NCBI GenBank assembly: GCA_937990725.1
Contig: CALKQS010000006.1
Span: 8,918-72,917 of the forward strand
Direction of reading: 5' to 3'
Length of the DNA stretch: 64,000 bases
Source of the DNA: an uncultured Candidatus Saccharibacteria bacterium
Lineage (GTDB): Bacteria; Patescibacteriota; Saccharimonadia; Saccharimonadales; Saccharimonadaceae
Shown here: positions 24,875 through 33,780 of the stretch, piece after piece
Layout of the letters: each line of letters opens with the position of its first letter
Numbering within the stretch: position 1 is the stretch's first letter
Notes under the pieces: generated by a model
Told to the model about the DNA's origin: nothing
Database searches by the model: none
The model's input: the letters and a program-made list of their open reading frames with translations, nothing else
Position numbers and translations under genes: made by a program

Positions 24875-26230
24875 TTACTCTGTGCGGAGCGCTTCGATCG
24901 GGTCAAGCTTAGCAGCCTTGCGGCTTGGCAGCCAGCCAGCAATGATCGCTACCAGCATCAGGCCAGCCACTACTGCAGCAGCATGCTCTGGTACAAAGAC
25001 GAGGAGTTTATGATCGCCAAAGCCGAGCTTCTCCGAAATCACCGGGTTGAGTGCCACGCCAGCGCCCCACGCGCCCAGCACGCCCAGCGCACCACCCAGT
25101 AGGCCGACCCAGGCAGCCTCGTAGCGGAACAAGCGGCCAATATCACGCCGGCTGGCACCGAGTGCCTTCATCAGGCCAATCTGCTGCGTCCGCTCCAACA
25201 CCGAGATGTACTGCGTGTTGACGATGCCAAAGATGCTGACAATCAGCGCTAAGGCACCAAAGCCCAGCACAACCCCTTGCAAGATATCGACAAAGCGAAA
25301 GAGTGTCTGCTGCAGATCCTTGGCAGTAGCTGCAGCATAACCATCTCGCTCGAGGGACTTCTTGGCAGCCTCGGCATCCTGCTTGGCAACCGCGGTGGCA
25401 GACATGTACTTTTGGTATTGGCTCGTGCCCTTGGTACTATAGTCGCTCAGCTCGCGGGCTACTTTGGCATTAATACCTATGCCGCGCATTGCTTGGGTTT
25501 GGTCGGCCGATTTGCGCGTCACGGCCGCGATGGTGAAGGTCTTGTGCAGCTCCTTGCCATTAATCAGCTCATTCACCCCAGCCTGCCCCTTCTCAGCAAA
25601 GACCTGGCCAAGCGTTGCTTCGTCGATCTTCTGTGGCATTTGCACTACTGTGACGGTCAGTTGTTTGCCCACCATTTGGGCAGGCGATTGCCCTAGTGTC
25701 TCGGCATAGCTCTCGGGGATGACGGCTTCGCCAGCCGCGAGCTCAATACCCTTGCCCAGCTGCTTACCCGCCACCACTTCGGCCGCGAGCGCACCATCAA
25801 AGACGCTCACATCACTGCTGTATTTCTTGTCCTTCTTAGTTGCAAAGCTCACGTATTTGGGCTGGAGCTGATAGACTGGCCTCACCTTCTCGAGGTCGGT
25901 GCGGGCCGCCAGCTTGTCGATGTCTTTTTGGGTTAGGGCTTTATAATCATTACCATAGCGGTTGATACTATCAGGATTATACTCACGCAGGTCAGCCTGC
26001 TGGCCCGATTGTGCCCCGATGAGTCGCTTGTCTTTGACGACAAACACCGCCTTGGCATCAATATTACTGCTAATCAGCCGGTCAATATACTGGCGTGCAC
26101 CCTCGCCCGCCATCAAGCTCGCCATAATGGCGAAGCCGCCCACCGCGATAGCGATACTGGTAAGCAGGGTACGCATCTTGGCGCGGCGCAGGTTGCGGCC
26201 AGCGCGGCGAATGATATCAGTCGTCTTCAT
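24875..26230 (-). CDS. MacB-type ABC transporter permease
   Basis: This 451-residue protein has an N-terminal membrane helix (about 20-42), a large outer domain (MacB periplasmic core type, about 45-310), and three C-terminal helices in an FtsX-like domain (VVLGFGALALIVSIFG, AAWVGLLGGALGVLGAWG, AAAVVAGLMLVAIIAG). It ends in SRKAAKLDPIEALRTE, the usual tail of such permeases. With the ATPase just upstream it should form a mechanotransmission complex or exporter; the substrate is unknown. No membrane-fusion protein gene is adjacent. Confidence 0.9.
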   Translation of the reverse strand: MKTTDIIRRAGRNLRRAKMRTLLTSIAIAVGGFAIMASLMAGEGARQYIDRLISSNIDAKAVFVVKDKRLIGAQSGQQADLREYNPDSINRYGNDYKALTQKDIDKLAARTDLEKVRPVYQLQPKYVSFATKKDKKYSSDVSVFDGALAAEVVAGKQLGKGIELAAGEAVIPESYAETLGQSPAQMVGKQLTVTVVQMPQKIDEATLGQVFAEKGQAGVNELINGKELHKTFTIAAVTRKSADQTQAMRGIGINAKVARELSDYSTKGTSQYQKYMSATAVAKQDAEAAKKSLERDGYAAATAKDLQQTLFRFVDILQGVVLGFGALALIVSIFGIVNTQYISVLERTQQIGLMKALGASRRDIGRLFRYEAAWVGLLGGALGVLGAWGAGVALNPVISEKLGFGDHKLLVFVPEHAAAVVAGLMLVAIIAGWLPSRKAAKLDPIEALRTE

Positions 26231-26232
26231 GG

Positions 26233-27075
26233 TTAGTCTGCCCTCCTTGGTGTTGGCTTGGTGGTTGTGGATTTAGCTTTTGTGGTGGTGCTCGTGGCTT
26301 TTTTCGTTGTTTTCTTAGGCTGCGTGGCAGGTGCTACGGCTTTGGCTGGGCGACGAGTTGGCGCCTTTTTAGCCTTGGGAGAAGCTGTCGCCTTATCATC
26401 CATAGCGCTGTCGTGATCAATCACCCCATCTTTGATGCGAATAATATGCTGGCAGCGCTGCGCGAGATCCTCGTCGTGTGTAACGATGATGAGCGTCGCA
26501 CCATGCTCCTTGGCGTAACGAAAGAGCAGGTCTTCCACCACTGCAGAAGTTGCTGAGTCGAGATTGCCCGTCGGCTCGTCGGCAAAGAGAATCTGCGGCT
26601 CAGCAGCAATTGCTCGAGCGATCGCTAGGCGCTGCTTTTGCCCACCACTGAGGTCCTTGGCCCGCGCTTTGATCTTGTCCTCTAGACCAACTGCCTCGAG
26701 CGCCGCCACGATACGCCGCCTGCGCTTACTGCGCGGCACACCTGCGGTCTCGAGCGACAGACTCACATTGTCATAGCAACTCTCGCCGCCCTCCACAAAG
26801 AAACTCTGGAAAATGAAACCCATCGTCCGCGCTCGAAAGCGGTCGGTCGCCTTGGGTTTGAGTCGTAAGATATCCTCACCGTTGATGATCACCTCACCCT
26901 GCTGCGGCTTATCCAGGCCAGAGATGGCATGCATCAGCGTGGACTTGCCCGAGCCCGACTTGCCTAGCACTGCCACGCTCGACCCCTCCTCGATTGCAAG
27001 ACTTACGTCCTTGAGGGCGGTGAAGGTATTTTTCTTCTTGCCGTAGACTTTTGTAATGTTTTTTATTTCGATCAT
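26233..27075 (-). CDS. ABC transporter ATP-binding protein with basic C-terminal tail
   Basis: From the ATG at 27075 (GGAGG nine bases before it) this is 280 residues. The first 225 form a LolD/MacB-type ATPase: Walker A GKSGSGKST, signature LSGGQKQRLAIARA, Walker B ILFADEPTG, H-loop VTHD. The last 50 residues are an unusual Lys/Thr/Pro/Ala tail (AKKAPTRRPAK and KSTTTKPTP), likely disordered, resembling histone-like tails. It partners with the permease that begins three bases after its stop codon. Confidence 0.9.
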   Translation of the reverse strand: MIEIKNITKVYGKKKNTFTALKDVSLAIEEGSSVAVLGKSGSGKSTLMHAISGLDKPQQGEVIINGEDILRLKPKATDRFRARTMGFIFQSFFVEGGESCYDNVSLSLETAGVPRSKRRRRIVAALEAVGLEDKIKARAKDLSGGQKQRLAIARAIAAEPQILFADEPTGNLDSATSAVVEDLLFRYAKEHGATLIIVTHDEDLAQRCQHIIRIKDGVIDHDSAMDDKATASPKAKKAPTRRPAKAVAPATQPKKTTKKATSTTTKAKSTTTKPTPRRAD

Positions 27076-27107
27076 TGCGCCTCCATAAGCTGCTAATGTT
27101 AATAGCA

Positions 27108-27136
27108 ATTATACCGCAATCACTCAGCGAGAGCAA
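27108..27136 (-). promoter_or_regulatory. promoter of the ABC exporter operon
   Basis: On the minus strand TTGCTC (27131-27136), 17-nt spacer, TATAAT (27108-27113), about 30 bases before the ATG. Confidence 0.7.
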
Positions 27137-27412
27137 ACGAAGTGAACAACATTGCAATGTTTTTTCTAGCGCTTCAGAAGCAAAATTATAACAAGACTGA
27201 ATCTAGAAACCTTGCATATATGAACTAATACTCCCCCTATTTCATCTGGGTAGAGTACAAAAACGCGTTGCCATAAAAACACCACTATACTCATTCAAAC
27301 GAAATGCCAAACGATCTTGAGCATGATCTCTAGAAGGCCGATGTCTTCAAAAAAGATCCACTCCCCTGCTCAATAGGACGTGCGGTACGTCTGAAAACAA
27401 GCTATGGAGAAA
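27137..27412. other. gene-free stretch
   Basis: I see no convincing gene, RNA or repeat here. The DNA is more AT-rich than its neighbours and holds only short imperfect inverted repeats near 27384-27396. Confidence 0.4.
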
Positions 27413-28246
27413 TTACACCGGTGCCAACGCGCCCACTGCAAGCAGGATGATAAGTAATGTACTCAGCGCCAAGCGGTAGGCGACAAACTTATCAAATGAG
27501 TTACTCGAGACAAAGCGCAGCAGCCACGAGATCGCCACATATCCCACCACAAAGGATATAATAATCCCCAGTATCATCTGTGGCCAACCAATCAAGCGGC
27601 CAATCTGGTGTGATTGTGTGATGGCTTCCAACCCACCTGCTGCCATCAATGCCGGAATCCCCAGGAAGAAGCTCATCCGTGTGGCAGTCGTGCGGTCGAT
27701 ATCGCGGAATAGCCCCGAGGCAATCGTCGCCCCCGAACGCGACACTCCCGGGATGAGTGACAAGCACTGCATCAGGCCCATTGCCATAGCATCGCGCCAG
27801 GTAAGGTTGCGCTCATGGCGTGTCTCACGCCCCCGGCGGTCGGCCAAAAACAGTACAATACTCCAAATCATCAGCCCAGCCGCGACAAACCACAGGCCGC
27901 GCAGCACCGTCTCGATCGTGTCCTTCAGGAGCAGCCCCACCACCGCAATCGGCAGCGAACCAATGATGACATACCACCCCATTCGGTAGTGAAACGTCCG
28001 CGCCCGCGGGTTCACCACGCCAGCACACCACGCCGAGGCAATGCGCCAAATGTCCTGCCAGAAATAAACAATCGCCGCAGCAATCGCCCCAATCTGCACC
28101 ACCGCCGTAAAGGCGACAAGCCCCGGGTCGCTCACCGAGTAGCCCAGCAGCTTCTCGGCCAGCATCAAGTGGCCCGTACTCGAGATGGGCAAAAACTCAG
28201 TAATCCCCTCGACAATGCCAAGAATGATAATATGAAGCCAATCCAT
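27413..28246 (-). CDS. uppP: undecaprenyl-diphosphatase (BacA/UppP)
   Basis: This 277-residue integral membrane enzyme has at least six helices. Both signature motifs are present: EGITEFLPISSTGH (about 13-26) and PGVSRSGATI (about 160-170). It removes a phosphate from undecaprenyl diphosphate so that the lipid carrier for peptidoglycan can be reused. It pairs functionally with UppS and MurD in this window. The ATG is preceded by AAGGA. Confidence 0.95.
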   Translation of the reverse strand: MDWLHIIILGIVEGITEFLPISSTGHLMLAEKLLGYSVSDPGLVAFTAVVQIGAIAAAIVYFWQDIWRIASAWCAGVVNPRARTFHYRMGWYVIIGSLPIAVVGLLLKDTIETVLRGLWFVAAGLMIWSIVLFLADRRGRETRHERNLTWRDAMAMGLMQCLSLIPGVSRSGATIASGLFRDIDRTTATRMSFFLGIPALMAAGGLEAITQSHQIGRLIGWPQMILGIIISFVVGYVAISWLLRFVSSNSFDKFVAYRLALSTLLIILLAVGALAPV

Positions 28247-28395
28247 AATGTGTTTTCCTTATGTCTCGTACCAAGTATACCAAGTTCGCCACAAAGCACC
28301 AAGCCGGAAATGAAAAATGGTGAGTGCGCTAGTTTGTATCTAAAAGCCATGAACGATTGTTGCCAGTGATATTTTGGGACTCGAGCTGGCAAAAT

Positions 28396-28424
28396 TTGAC
28401 ACACCATTCATATATTGATATATA
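28396..28424 (+). promoter_or_regulatory. promoter of the 95-codon membrane protein gene
   Basis: TTGACA (28396-28401), 17-nt spacer, TATATA (28419-28424), about 84 bases before the start codon. Confidence 0.6.
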
Positions 28425-28435
28425 TATTAACTTTT

Positions 28436-28479
28436 GCTCGAAGTACGTCTCAGGGCAAGAGTTGCCCTTTGCTTCGAGC
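28436..28479 (+). promoter_or_regulatory. structured 5' leader hairpin
   Basis: The leader folds into an 8-bp stem (GCTCGAAG 28436-28443 with 28472-28479) that encloses a second 7-bp hairpin (AGGGCAA 28452-28458 with 28462-28468). Just after it, CTCAC can pair with GTGAG in the ribosome binding site GGAGGTGAG (about 28495-28503). This would allow control of translation start. No known riboswitch consensus is recognised. Confidence 0.5.
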
Positions 28480-28507
28480 TCACTTTCTGAGAGAGGAGGT
28501 GAGAAGG

Positions 28508-28795
28508 ATGCCGAATGAAGAAATCGCCTCAATGATCGGCTTTTCGTTTGGTATAGTGTGCCTCTGCATGATGCTCTGGTTCACAGAGAAGATGGGTAAG
28601 CGCACAGCAAGATGGCTACTAGCCATTTCGAGTGTTTGCCTTGTCGCTATATTCTGCATTGGGTACTTGATGCCCAACACACCAACGAAGACATTCTTAA
28701 TGTTCGTCCTCGTTGGACTAGGAGGAATTGCAGCCTTTAGCCTAGAACGGCTCAGGCAGCTAAAGCGACGCGAGAGGCGAAAGAAGGGCTCCTAG
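28508..28795 (+). CDS. hypothetical small membrane protein
   Basis: This 95-residue protein has three probable membrane helices (about 8-26, 35-53 and 62-80) and a basic cytoplasmic tail (RRERRKKGS). The ATG at 28508 has a full ribosome binding site (GGAGGTGAG). No family is recognised. It is a single-gene unit with its own promoter, a hairpin leader, and a long paired element directly after the stop codon. Confidence 0.75.
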   Translation: MPNEEIASMIGFSFGIVCLCMMLWFTEKMGKRTARWLLAISSVCLVAIFCIGYLMPNTPTKTFLMFVLVGLGGIAAFSLERLRQLKRRERRKKGS

Positions 28796-28903
28796 CCCAC
28801 CGACATAGCTCACCGAACTGTGTCTCAATCTGATCATAGTGCCTGTCTTGCACTCTCGGATTGAGATATATCCGGATTCAGTTTGAGCATGGTTGGTGGG
28901 CTA
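28793..28903 (+). ncRNA. long rod-like structured element overlapping the stop codon
   Basis: The 111-nt stretch folds end to end: TAGCCCACC (28793-28801) with 28895-28903; ATAGCTCA with TGAGCAT (28805-28812 with 28884-28890, one bulge); AACTG with CAGTT; TGTCTCAATC (28821-28830) with 28859-28868; and a terminal AGTGC/GCACT hairpin. About 35 base pairs in order are unlikely by chance. It could be a 3' UTR structure, a processed RNA or a miniature inverted-repeat element. Confidence 0.5.
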
Positions 28904-28941
28904 TGTTCTTGGCAAACTTGCTTTTCTGTTCTTGCACCAAG

Positions 28942-28970
28942 AAGCGACCACTATGAGAGAGTGGCCGCTT
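28942..28970. terminator. hairpin terminator
   Basis: An 11-nt stem with one mismatch (28942-28952 with 28960-28970, AAGCGACCACT arm) is followed by GTTTGTTGTT on the plus strand. It lies between converging genes. Confidence 0.6.
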
Positions 28971-29026
28971 GTTTGTTGTTGTAAAAGAAGGGTTGAGATA
29001 TAGCTGCGCGCTGGGGCGAGTGGGCT

Positions 29027-30874
29027 CTACCACCCGCCGCCGCCTCCGCCACCTCCACCGCCGCCGGAGAAGCCACCACCAGTCGAGCCGCCACTCGATG
29101 ACGAGAAATCGCTCGAGCCCACAGAGGTAGAGCTCGATAAGCTACTCATACTCGAGACAAACATTGCTGCATTGAAGGCACCGTGGCCAGCATACCAATC
29201 GGGCTGAGTGCCTACTTCCTCGTAGTACTGCCCCAGCTGCTGGCTCCACTGCTTCTCTTGGCCAAAGAGCACGGCATAGGGCAAGACCCGCTCGTAGAGT
29301 TTGACGAGCTGAGCGTGGTCGCCAATATCCACCTTCTCGGCAGTCTCGGGGCTCTGCAATAGGCGCAGGCGGTCGGCCTCGGCGTAGCGGATGTACATCT
29401 TGAGCCCCAGCAGGTAGCGGCGCAGCGCCAGCCCTTTATCCGACAGCGGCTTAGCAAAGCCCAGCTTGCCAATGATAATCACAATAAAGACCCCTGGGAA
29501 GAAGAGGAATTGCAGCCCGCTGAGGAATGGCACAAACATCGTGGCTGCACACAGTACCAACACCAAGGCACCCAGCACACCTGCAAGGATGCGGAAGCCC
29601 CGTGTGCCCTTCCGGCTTGTGTCGCGCAACTTGTACGTGTGGTCGATGAGCTCATCGAGCTTCTTGGCATTATCACTCAGGCGGAAGGCATAGGAGGTAT
29701 TGTTGCGCAGCGTCTTGAGGTTGATGCGCTCTCCCACCGCAGGCAGGTGACCAAAGATATCGCCCAGGATCTCTTGCTCCTCAGGGTGGAGGCTGCTCAC
29801 ATCCTTGACGACTTCGAGCTCGTACTGCGCCCGCGAGAAGAACGTCTTGGGCTTGACCTCGATCAAACGAATGTAGTGCCGCACCGCCCAGTCGATCATC
29901 TGCGCTGCCATAGCTGAGCCCTTCACCATCCGGAATGGCCGCACGATCTCTGCCGCTGTTGTCACACTCGTGCTCGGCGGTGGCAGGTATTCTGGCACAA
30001 TCGTCCCTAGCTCCTTACTCCGGCCAATCGCCCGCTGATAGAGCCAATACACTAAGCTTGAGACCAACCCCAGCACCAACATACTCACAAAGAATATGAG
30101 TGGAAGGAACGCCTCCAGCCGCTCTTGAAACACCTCCCCGGGCGTCTTTTTATATTCCGCAAACGTCCCCTGCGGGAAGCCCACTGCCAGCGTCATGCCA
30201 GCATACGGCGCGAGGTAGCCCACCGAGGCAGTTATGGTGTCGACGCTCGGTGACGTGACGGTACAGGTAGTGCGGCTCCCTTGCCTACCAGTGTAACATT
30301 GCGGCGTCGTCCGGCTGATGGCGGCAAGCTCGGGGCTTAGCTTGAGCGTGGCGGTGGCATTGCTAATGGGCACGCGCCACGATGTGCCAATCACATCCCA
30401 GTAGAACTCATTCTTTTGCGTATCGCCATAGTTCCACGTCACATCGCGCTGGGTATAGGTAATGACATACGTCTTGCTCCCCGAGACGTACGTATCTTTG
30501 TTGCCAATGCGCAGGGTATTGCCCGACCAACTATACTCATAATCATTACCATGCTCATCCTGCACCGAGCCAAGCGCAAAGCTCGTGTGGTGACCCTTGT
30601 ACTGCGTGACGAACTCTGGCGCAAGGCCATGGTTCTGCTCTGGCGGGAAGTTTGCTGTAATGGTGAGCTTCGTCTTGAGGGTGGAGCGTTTCTCACTGTC
30701 GCGCCCGAGCTCCATATCAACCGCATATTTGGTAATGGTGAAATTATCTTTACTGCTGCTCGATGATGAATAGGCTCGTACCGATGTATCGGCCTGCATT
30801 GGCACTGCCCCGAGCGCGGTGCCCAGCAGCACCAAGCAGACACCAATCGCAGATATCACGCGTGTCATTCTCAT
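29027..30874 (-). CDS. DUF2207-type membrane protein with poly-Gly tail
   Basis: From the ATG at 30874 this is 615 residues: a signal-like helix (about 3-25), a beta-rich outer domain (about 40-245), a membrane helix near 260-285, a cytoplasmic part, two more helices near 420-465, and a Ser-rich then Gly-rich end (a run of 11 Gly before the final Trp). This is the DUF2207 layout (YciQ-like); the function is unknown in all relatives I know. The start follows TTGACA, 17 nt, CACAAT and six bases, so it is leaderless; upstream in-frame Met codons would lie in the promoter. Confidence 0.85.
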   Translation of the reverse strand: MRMTRVISAIGVCLVLLGTALGAVPMQADTSVRAYSSSSSSKDNFTITKYAVDMELGRDSEKRSTLKTKLTITANFPPEQNHGLAPEFVTQYKGHHTSFALGSVQDEHGNDYEYSWSGNTLRIGNKDTYVSGSKTYVITYTQRDVTWNYGDTQKNEFYWDVIGTSWRVPISNATATLKLSPELAAISRTTPQCYTGRQGSRTTCTVTSPSVDTITASVGYLAPYAGMTLAVGFPQGTFAEYKKTPGEVFQERLEAFLPLIFFVSMLVLGLVSSLVYWLYQRAIGRSKELGTIVPEYLPPPSTSVTTAAEIVRPFRMVKGSAMAAQMIDWAVRHYIRLIEVKPKTFFSRAQYELEVVKDVSSLHPEEQEILGDIFGHLPAVGERINLKTLRNNTSYAFRLSDNAKKLDELIDHTYKLRDTSRKGTRGFRILAGVLGALVLVLCAATMFVPFLSGLQFLFFPGVFIVIIIGKLGFAKPLSDKGLALRRYLLGLKMYIRYAEADRLRLLQSPETAEKVDIGDHAQLVKLYERVLPYAVLFGQEKQWSQQLGQYYEEVGTQPDWYAGHGAFNAAMFVSSMSSLSSSTSVGSSDFSSSSGGSTGGGFSGGGGGGGGGGGW

Positions 30875-30880
30875 ACACCG

Positions 30881-30909
30881 ATTGTGCGCCATGCAGCGAG
30901 GAATGTCAA
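30881..30909 (-). promoter_or_regulatory. promoter of the DUF2207 gene
   Basis: On the minus strand TTGACA (30904-30909), 17-nt spacer, CACAAT (30881-30886), then six bases to the ATG. Confidence 0.7.
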
Positions 30910-30991
30910 ACGCGAGCATCGCCCAAGGATCACTGGTCTATGTAGCGCCTAGACCCTGCAACTTACCGCAGCCTGCTATACTGTCCTGTCG

Positions 30992-31057
30992 ATGGAATAT
31001 TTGCCAGGATCAACCTCTCGTCGGTCTCGGCCCACCAGCGCCAAGGCCAAAAAATAG
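30992..31057 (+). CDS. possible 21-codon basic peptide
   Basis: ATG at 30992 follows a TATACT box (30977-30982) by nine bases. The product starts MEYLPGSTSRRS and ends SAKAKK. It is basic, like small ribosome-associated proteins, but I cannot match it to one. No ribosome binding site is present. The remainder of the 30910-31227 gap holds only a TATACT box (31173-31178) that may serve the next gene. Confidence 0.25.
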   Translation: MEYLPGSTSRRSRPTSAKAKK

Positions 31058-31227
31058 CTGCCACCAACTAGTCTATTCATTCTCAAATATCCTCACCAAT
31101 CACTTCCCTCCACCTCTGTTAATCTCTGTTCAAGCTATACCGCTTATGCTGTGATATTGCAAATGGTTATGCTATACTCACAGGCAATACCTAGCGGCTA
31201 ATCGGCGAGGTGAGGAGTATAGCAGGA

Positions 31228-33585
31228 GTGAGACGATATTGGACGGATTTTCGGTTTGCAGGTGTGGCAGCAGTGGTAGCGCTAGGAGTTGGCTTTATGC
31301 AGCTACATCAGGTGGCAATGGCCGAGCCCGCCACGAATTCTGGCTCCAACTCATCCACCAAAAAAGACGATAAACCCGACATCTGCGACCCCAACACAAT
31401 GCGCTTCAAGACCACAGCGCTGAGCTCCCCGACCGACAAAGCCCGCGCTGCCAAGGCCCTCGCCAACCTCCGCGGCCTCATGCAGCCCATCCGCAACGCT
31501 GGCGATGGCAGCACCATCACCGCCGCCAAGCAGTACGGCACTGACTATACTGGCGAGATAAAGGGCTCATTCCAGCTCAAGAACAGTGGTAGCTATGCCA
31601 CTGGCAACCCCACACCTCTCTCTGTTACTTCGCCATCATCAGTGCCAGGCAGCTACCGTGGCAAGGTATCGGGCAAAGCACCCACCGGTGGGAGCCGCGT
31701 TGTCAAGGCCTTCCGCGCTACCGATGCCGAGTACGAGCAAGGCAAGGTTACCCCTGCCCAGGTGCAGAGTGACGGCAGCTGGACACTCGACCTCTCGCCA
31801 GTCGATGGCAGCATTGGTGGTGAGTGGCGCTTCCGCCTCTACGATGCCAGTAGCGGCCAACCCCTCGGCGAGAGCTGGCCACGCGTCACTGAGTACCAAA
31901 ATGTCGAGATTCAATCCTACGTTATTACCGACCAAACCTACCTCGTTGCCAAGCAAGCCGCCAACACCAACCGTACCTTTAGCTTCCCCAGCACCGAGAA
32001 GGGCCACAAGATGCTGCGCCTGGTGGATACGCGCAGCAATAAGATCCTCGCCGAGTACTTCCAGCCGCAACTGGCGGGGCTGATCCGCTCGTACGAGTTC
32101 TCACCTGGCCAGGATGGCTACGGCACTCATCGCGTGCACTATTCATTTATGTACGATCAGTCGCTGGCGCTGCTTGTGGCGGTTGGTGCGGGCGACAAAG
32201 CGATGGCAGACCAGCTCGTCAATGGCTTCAAGACCATCCAGATCAAATCCGGCCGGTCGCGCGGGGCCTTCCCCTCCAGCGCCCATCAGCTCGACCCCAG
32301 TAACCAGCAGGCACGCTATTATACTGGCGGTGTCGCCTTCGTCCTCTACGCGCTCATCCGTTACCAAGAGAAATTTGGCGATATCAATGGCGTCAGCAGC
32401 ATGGTGCGCTCTGCCCTGGCCTGGGTCAAGACCAAGAAAAGTACATCCGGCCCCGGTGCTGGCCTCTACCGCGGTGGCACGAATATCAATGACGATGACA
32501 ACAACAAGCAGTTCGAGATCGCCTGGCACTCCACCGAGCACAATACCGACCTCTGGCATGTGTACGAGCGAGCCTCGCAAGTCTACGGCGACGCTAGCTA
32601 CCGCCAAGAGGCCGACAGTCTGGCCAAAGTCATTATGGAGAAACTGTGGAACAAAGCCGAGAACCGTTTTGACCAAGGGCTCGACGACCACGCCAAAGCG
32701 CTGGACACCTCCAGCTGGGGCTCTATTTTCCTCAACGCAATCGGCGAGTACGACAAAGCCAAGGTCTCGCTAGCCTACACACGCAACTTTGCCATGAGCC
32801 GCGCCGGGTCTCAGGGTTACACCCCATACCTCACTGGCACGTACACCCCCACCGTCTGGTTCGAAGGGACATTCGGTGTCACCCAGGCCTACAACGTCGC
32901 GGGCAACAAAGACGAAGTTGCTGCTAGCGCCCAGCGAACGTACCCATCTCAGGGAGCTAATGGTGCTTGGCCCTACGTCACTAATGTCGACGAAGCCAAC
33001 CAAATGACCAATGCATACTCCGTGGCCTCGACCGCTTGGTATTTGCTGGCTACTGCCTACCCCGACGCCATTTGGTCGGAATGCCGCACCGACAAAAAGC
33101 CCGATGAGAAGAAGCAGCCACCAATGGTGCGCCATATCGGCAAGGTCACCCTAGACAAGTTCCTCGCTGGCGAAGACAAGCCACTGTGGGTCTTCATCCT
33201 TATCTCGCTGCTTGCTCTCTTGGTTGGCATTGCCGCGCTCATCCTCTACCTTATCCGGCGTTATCGCGCCAAGAATACTGCCACGACACAGCTGGGCAGC
33301 AAAGACAATAACACCCCTCCTGGTGGGCCACCAAGCCCTGGTGGTAGCGGCACACCTCCTCCACCAAGCGGCCCACCACCCGCAGATGGCCCATCAGCCA
33401 GCAGTGGCCTGGGCGGCCTCGCAATGAGCACCCCGCCACGCACCACTACGCCGCCGCCGCACCGCTCTAGTGCAGCACCCAGCCGCGGCACCTCCATCGC
33501 CGTTCAGAGCGGTGCCTCGCACCCCACATCACCACGACCCGCGCCAAGCAGCCCACCACCACGGCCACCAAGTGTATCGGGTTAG
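31228..33585 (+). CDS. large secreted, membrane-anchored six-hairpin-like protein
   Basis: I place the start at GTG 31228, ten bases after GAGGAG; GTG 31210 is also possible. The protein has about 785 residues: a signal helix (about 8-30), an N-terminal domain with beta-rich parts, and a domain at about 245-640 with repeated helical hairpins. The stretch FEIAWHSTEHNTDLWHVYE is typical of six-hairpin glycosidase-like proteins. A C-terminal membrane helix follows (WVFILISLLALLVGIAALIL), then a Pro/Ser-rich tail of about 115 residues. A glycan-acting role at the surface is inference; I cannot assign a GH family or catalytic acid with certainty. Confidence 0.8.
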   Translation: MRRYWTDFRFAGVAAVVALGVGFMQLHQVAMAEPATNSGSNSSTKKDDKPDICDPNTMRFKTTALSSPTDKARAAKALANLRGLMQPIRNAGDGSTITAAKQYGTDYTGEIKGSFQLKNSGSYATGNPTPLSVTSPSSVPGSYRGKVSGKAPTGGSRVVKAFRATDAEYEQGKVTPAQVQSDGSWTLDLSPVDGSIGGEWRFRLYDASSGQPLGESWPRVTEYQNVEIQSYVITDQTYLVAKQAANTNRTFSFPSTEKGHKMLRLVDTRSNKILAEYFQPQLAGLIRSYEFSPGQDGYGTHRVHYSFMYDQSLALLVAVGAGDKAMADQLVNGFKTIQIKSGRSRGAFPSSAHQLDPSNQQARYYTGGVAFVLYALIRYQEKFGDINGVSSMVRSALAWVKTKKSTSGPGAGLYRGGTNINDDDNNKQFEIAWHSTEHNTDLWHVYERASQVYGDASYRQEADSLAKVIMEKLWNKAENRFDQGLDDHAKALDTSSWGSIFLNAIGEYDKAKVSLAYTRNFAMSRAGSQGYTPYLTGTYTPTVWFEGTFGVTQAYNVAGNKDEVAASAQRTYPSQGANGAWPYVTNVDEANQMTNAYSVASTAWYLLATAYPDAIWSECRTDKKPDEKKQPPMVRHIGKVTLDKFLAGEDKPLWVFILISLLALLVGIAALILYLIRRYRAKNTATTQLGSKDNNTPPGGPPSPGGSGTPPPPSGPPPADGPSASSGLGGLAMSTPPRTTTPPPHRSSAAPSRGTSIAVQSGASHPTSPRPAPSSPPPRPPSVSG

Positions 33586-33780
33586 CTCGTAGCAATGGGA
33601 GTACAAGTAAGTAGCTGGTGGTTTTGTTTGTGCAAAAGGCTTCTGCTATTTGTACCGTGCTGCAGCCTCCACCTCTCCAGAGTTCTGCAGATGAGCGTCT
33701 TTTTGGAGGATTATCCTTACGCCGAGGCAAAAAATCATAAGCAAATGAGCTTTTGTACTCTTGCTGGGAAGGGAGTAACT

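Noticed and set aside
28793..28903. The rod-like element as SRP RNA
   Set aside because: The conserved SRP apical loop and GGAA-type motif are absent, and it overlaps a stop codon.
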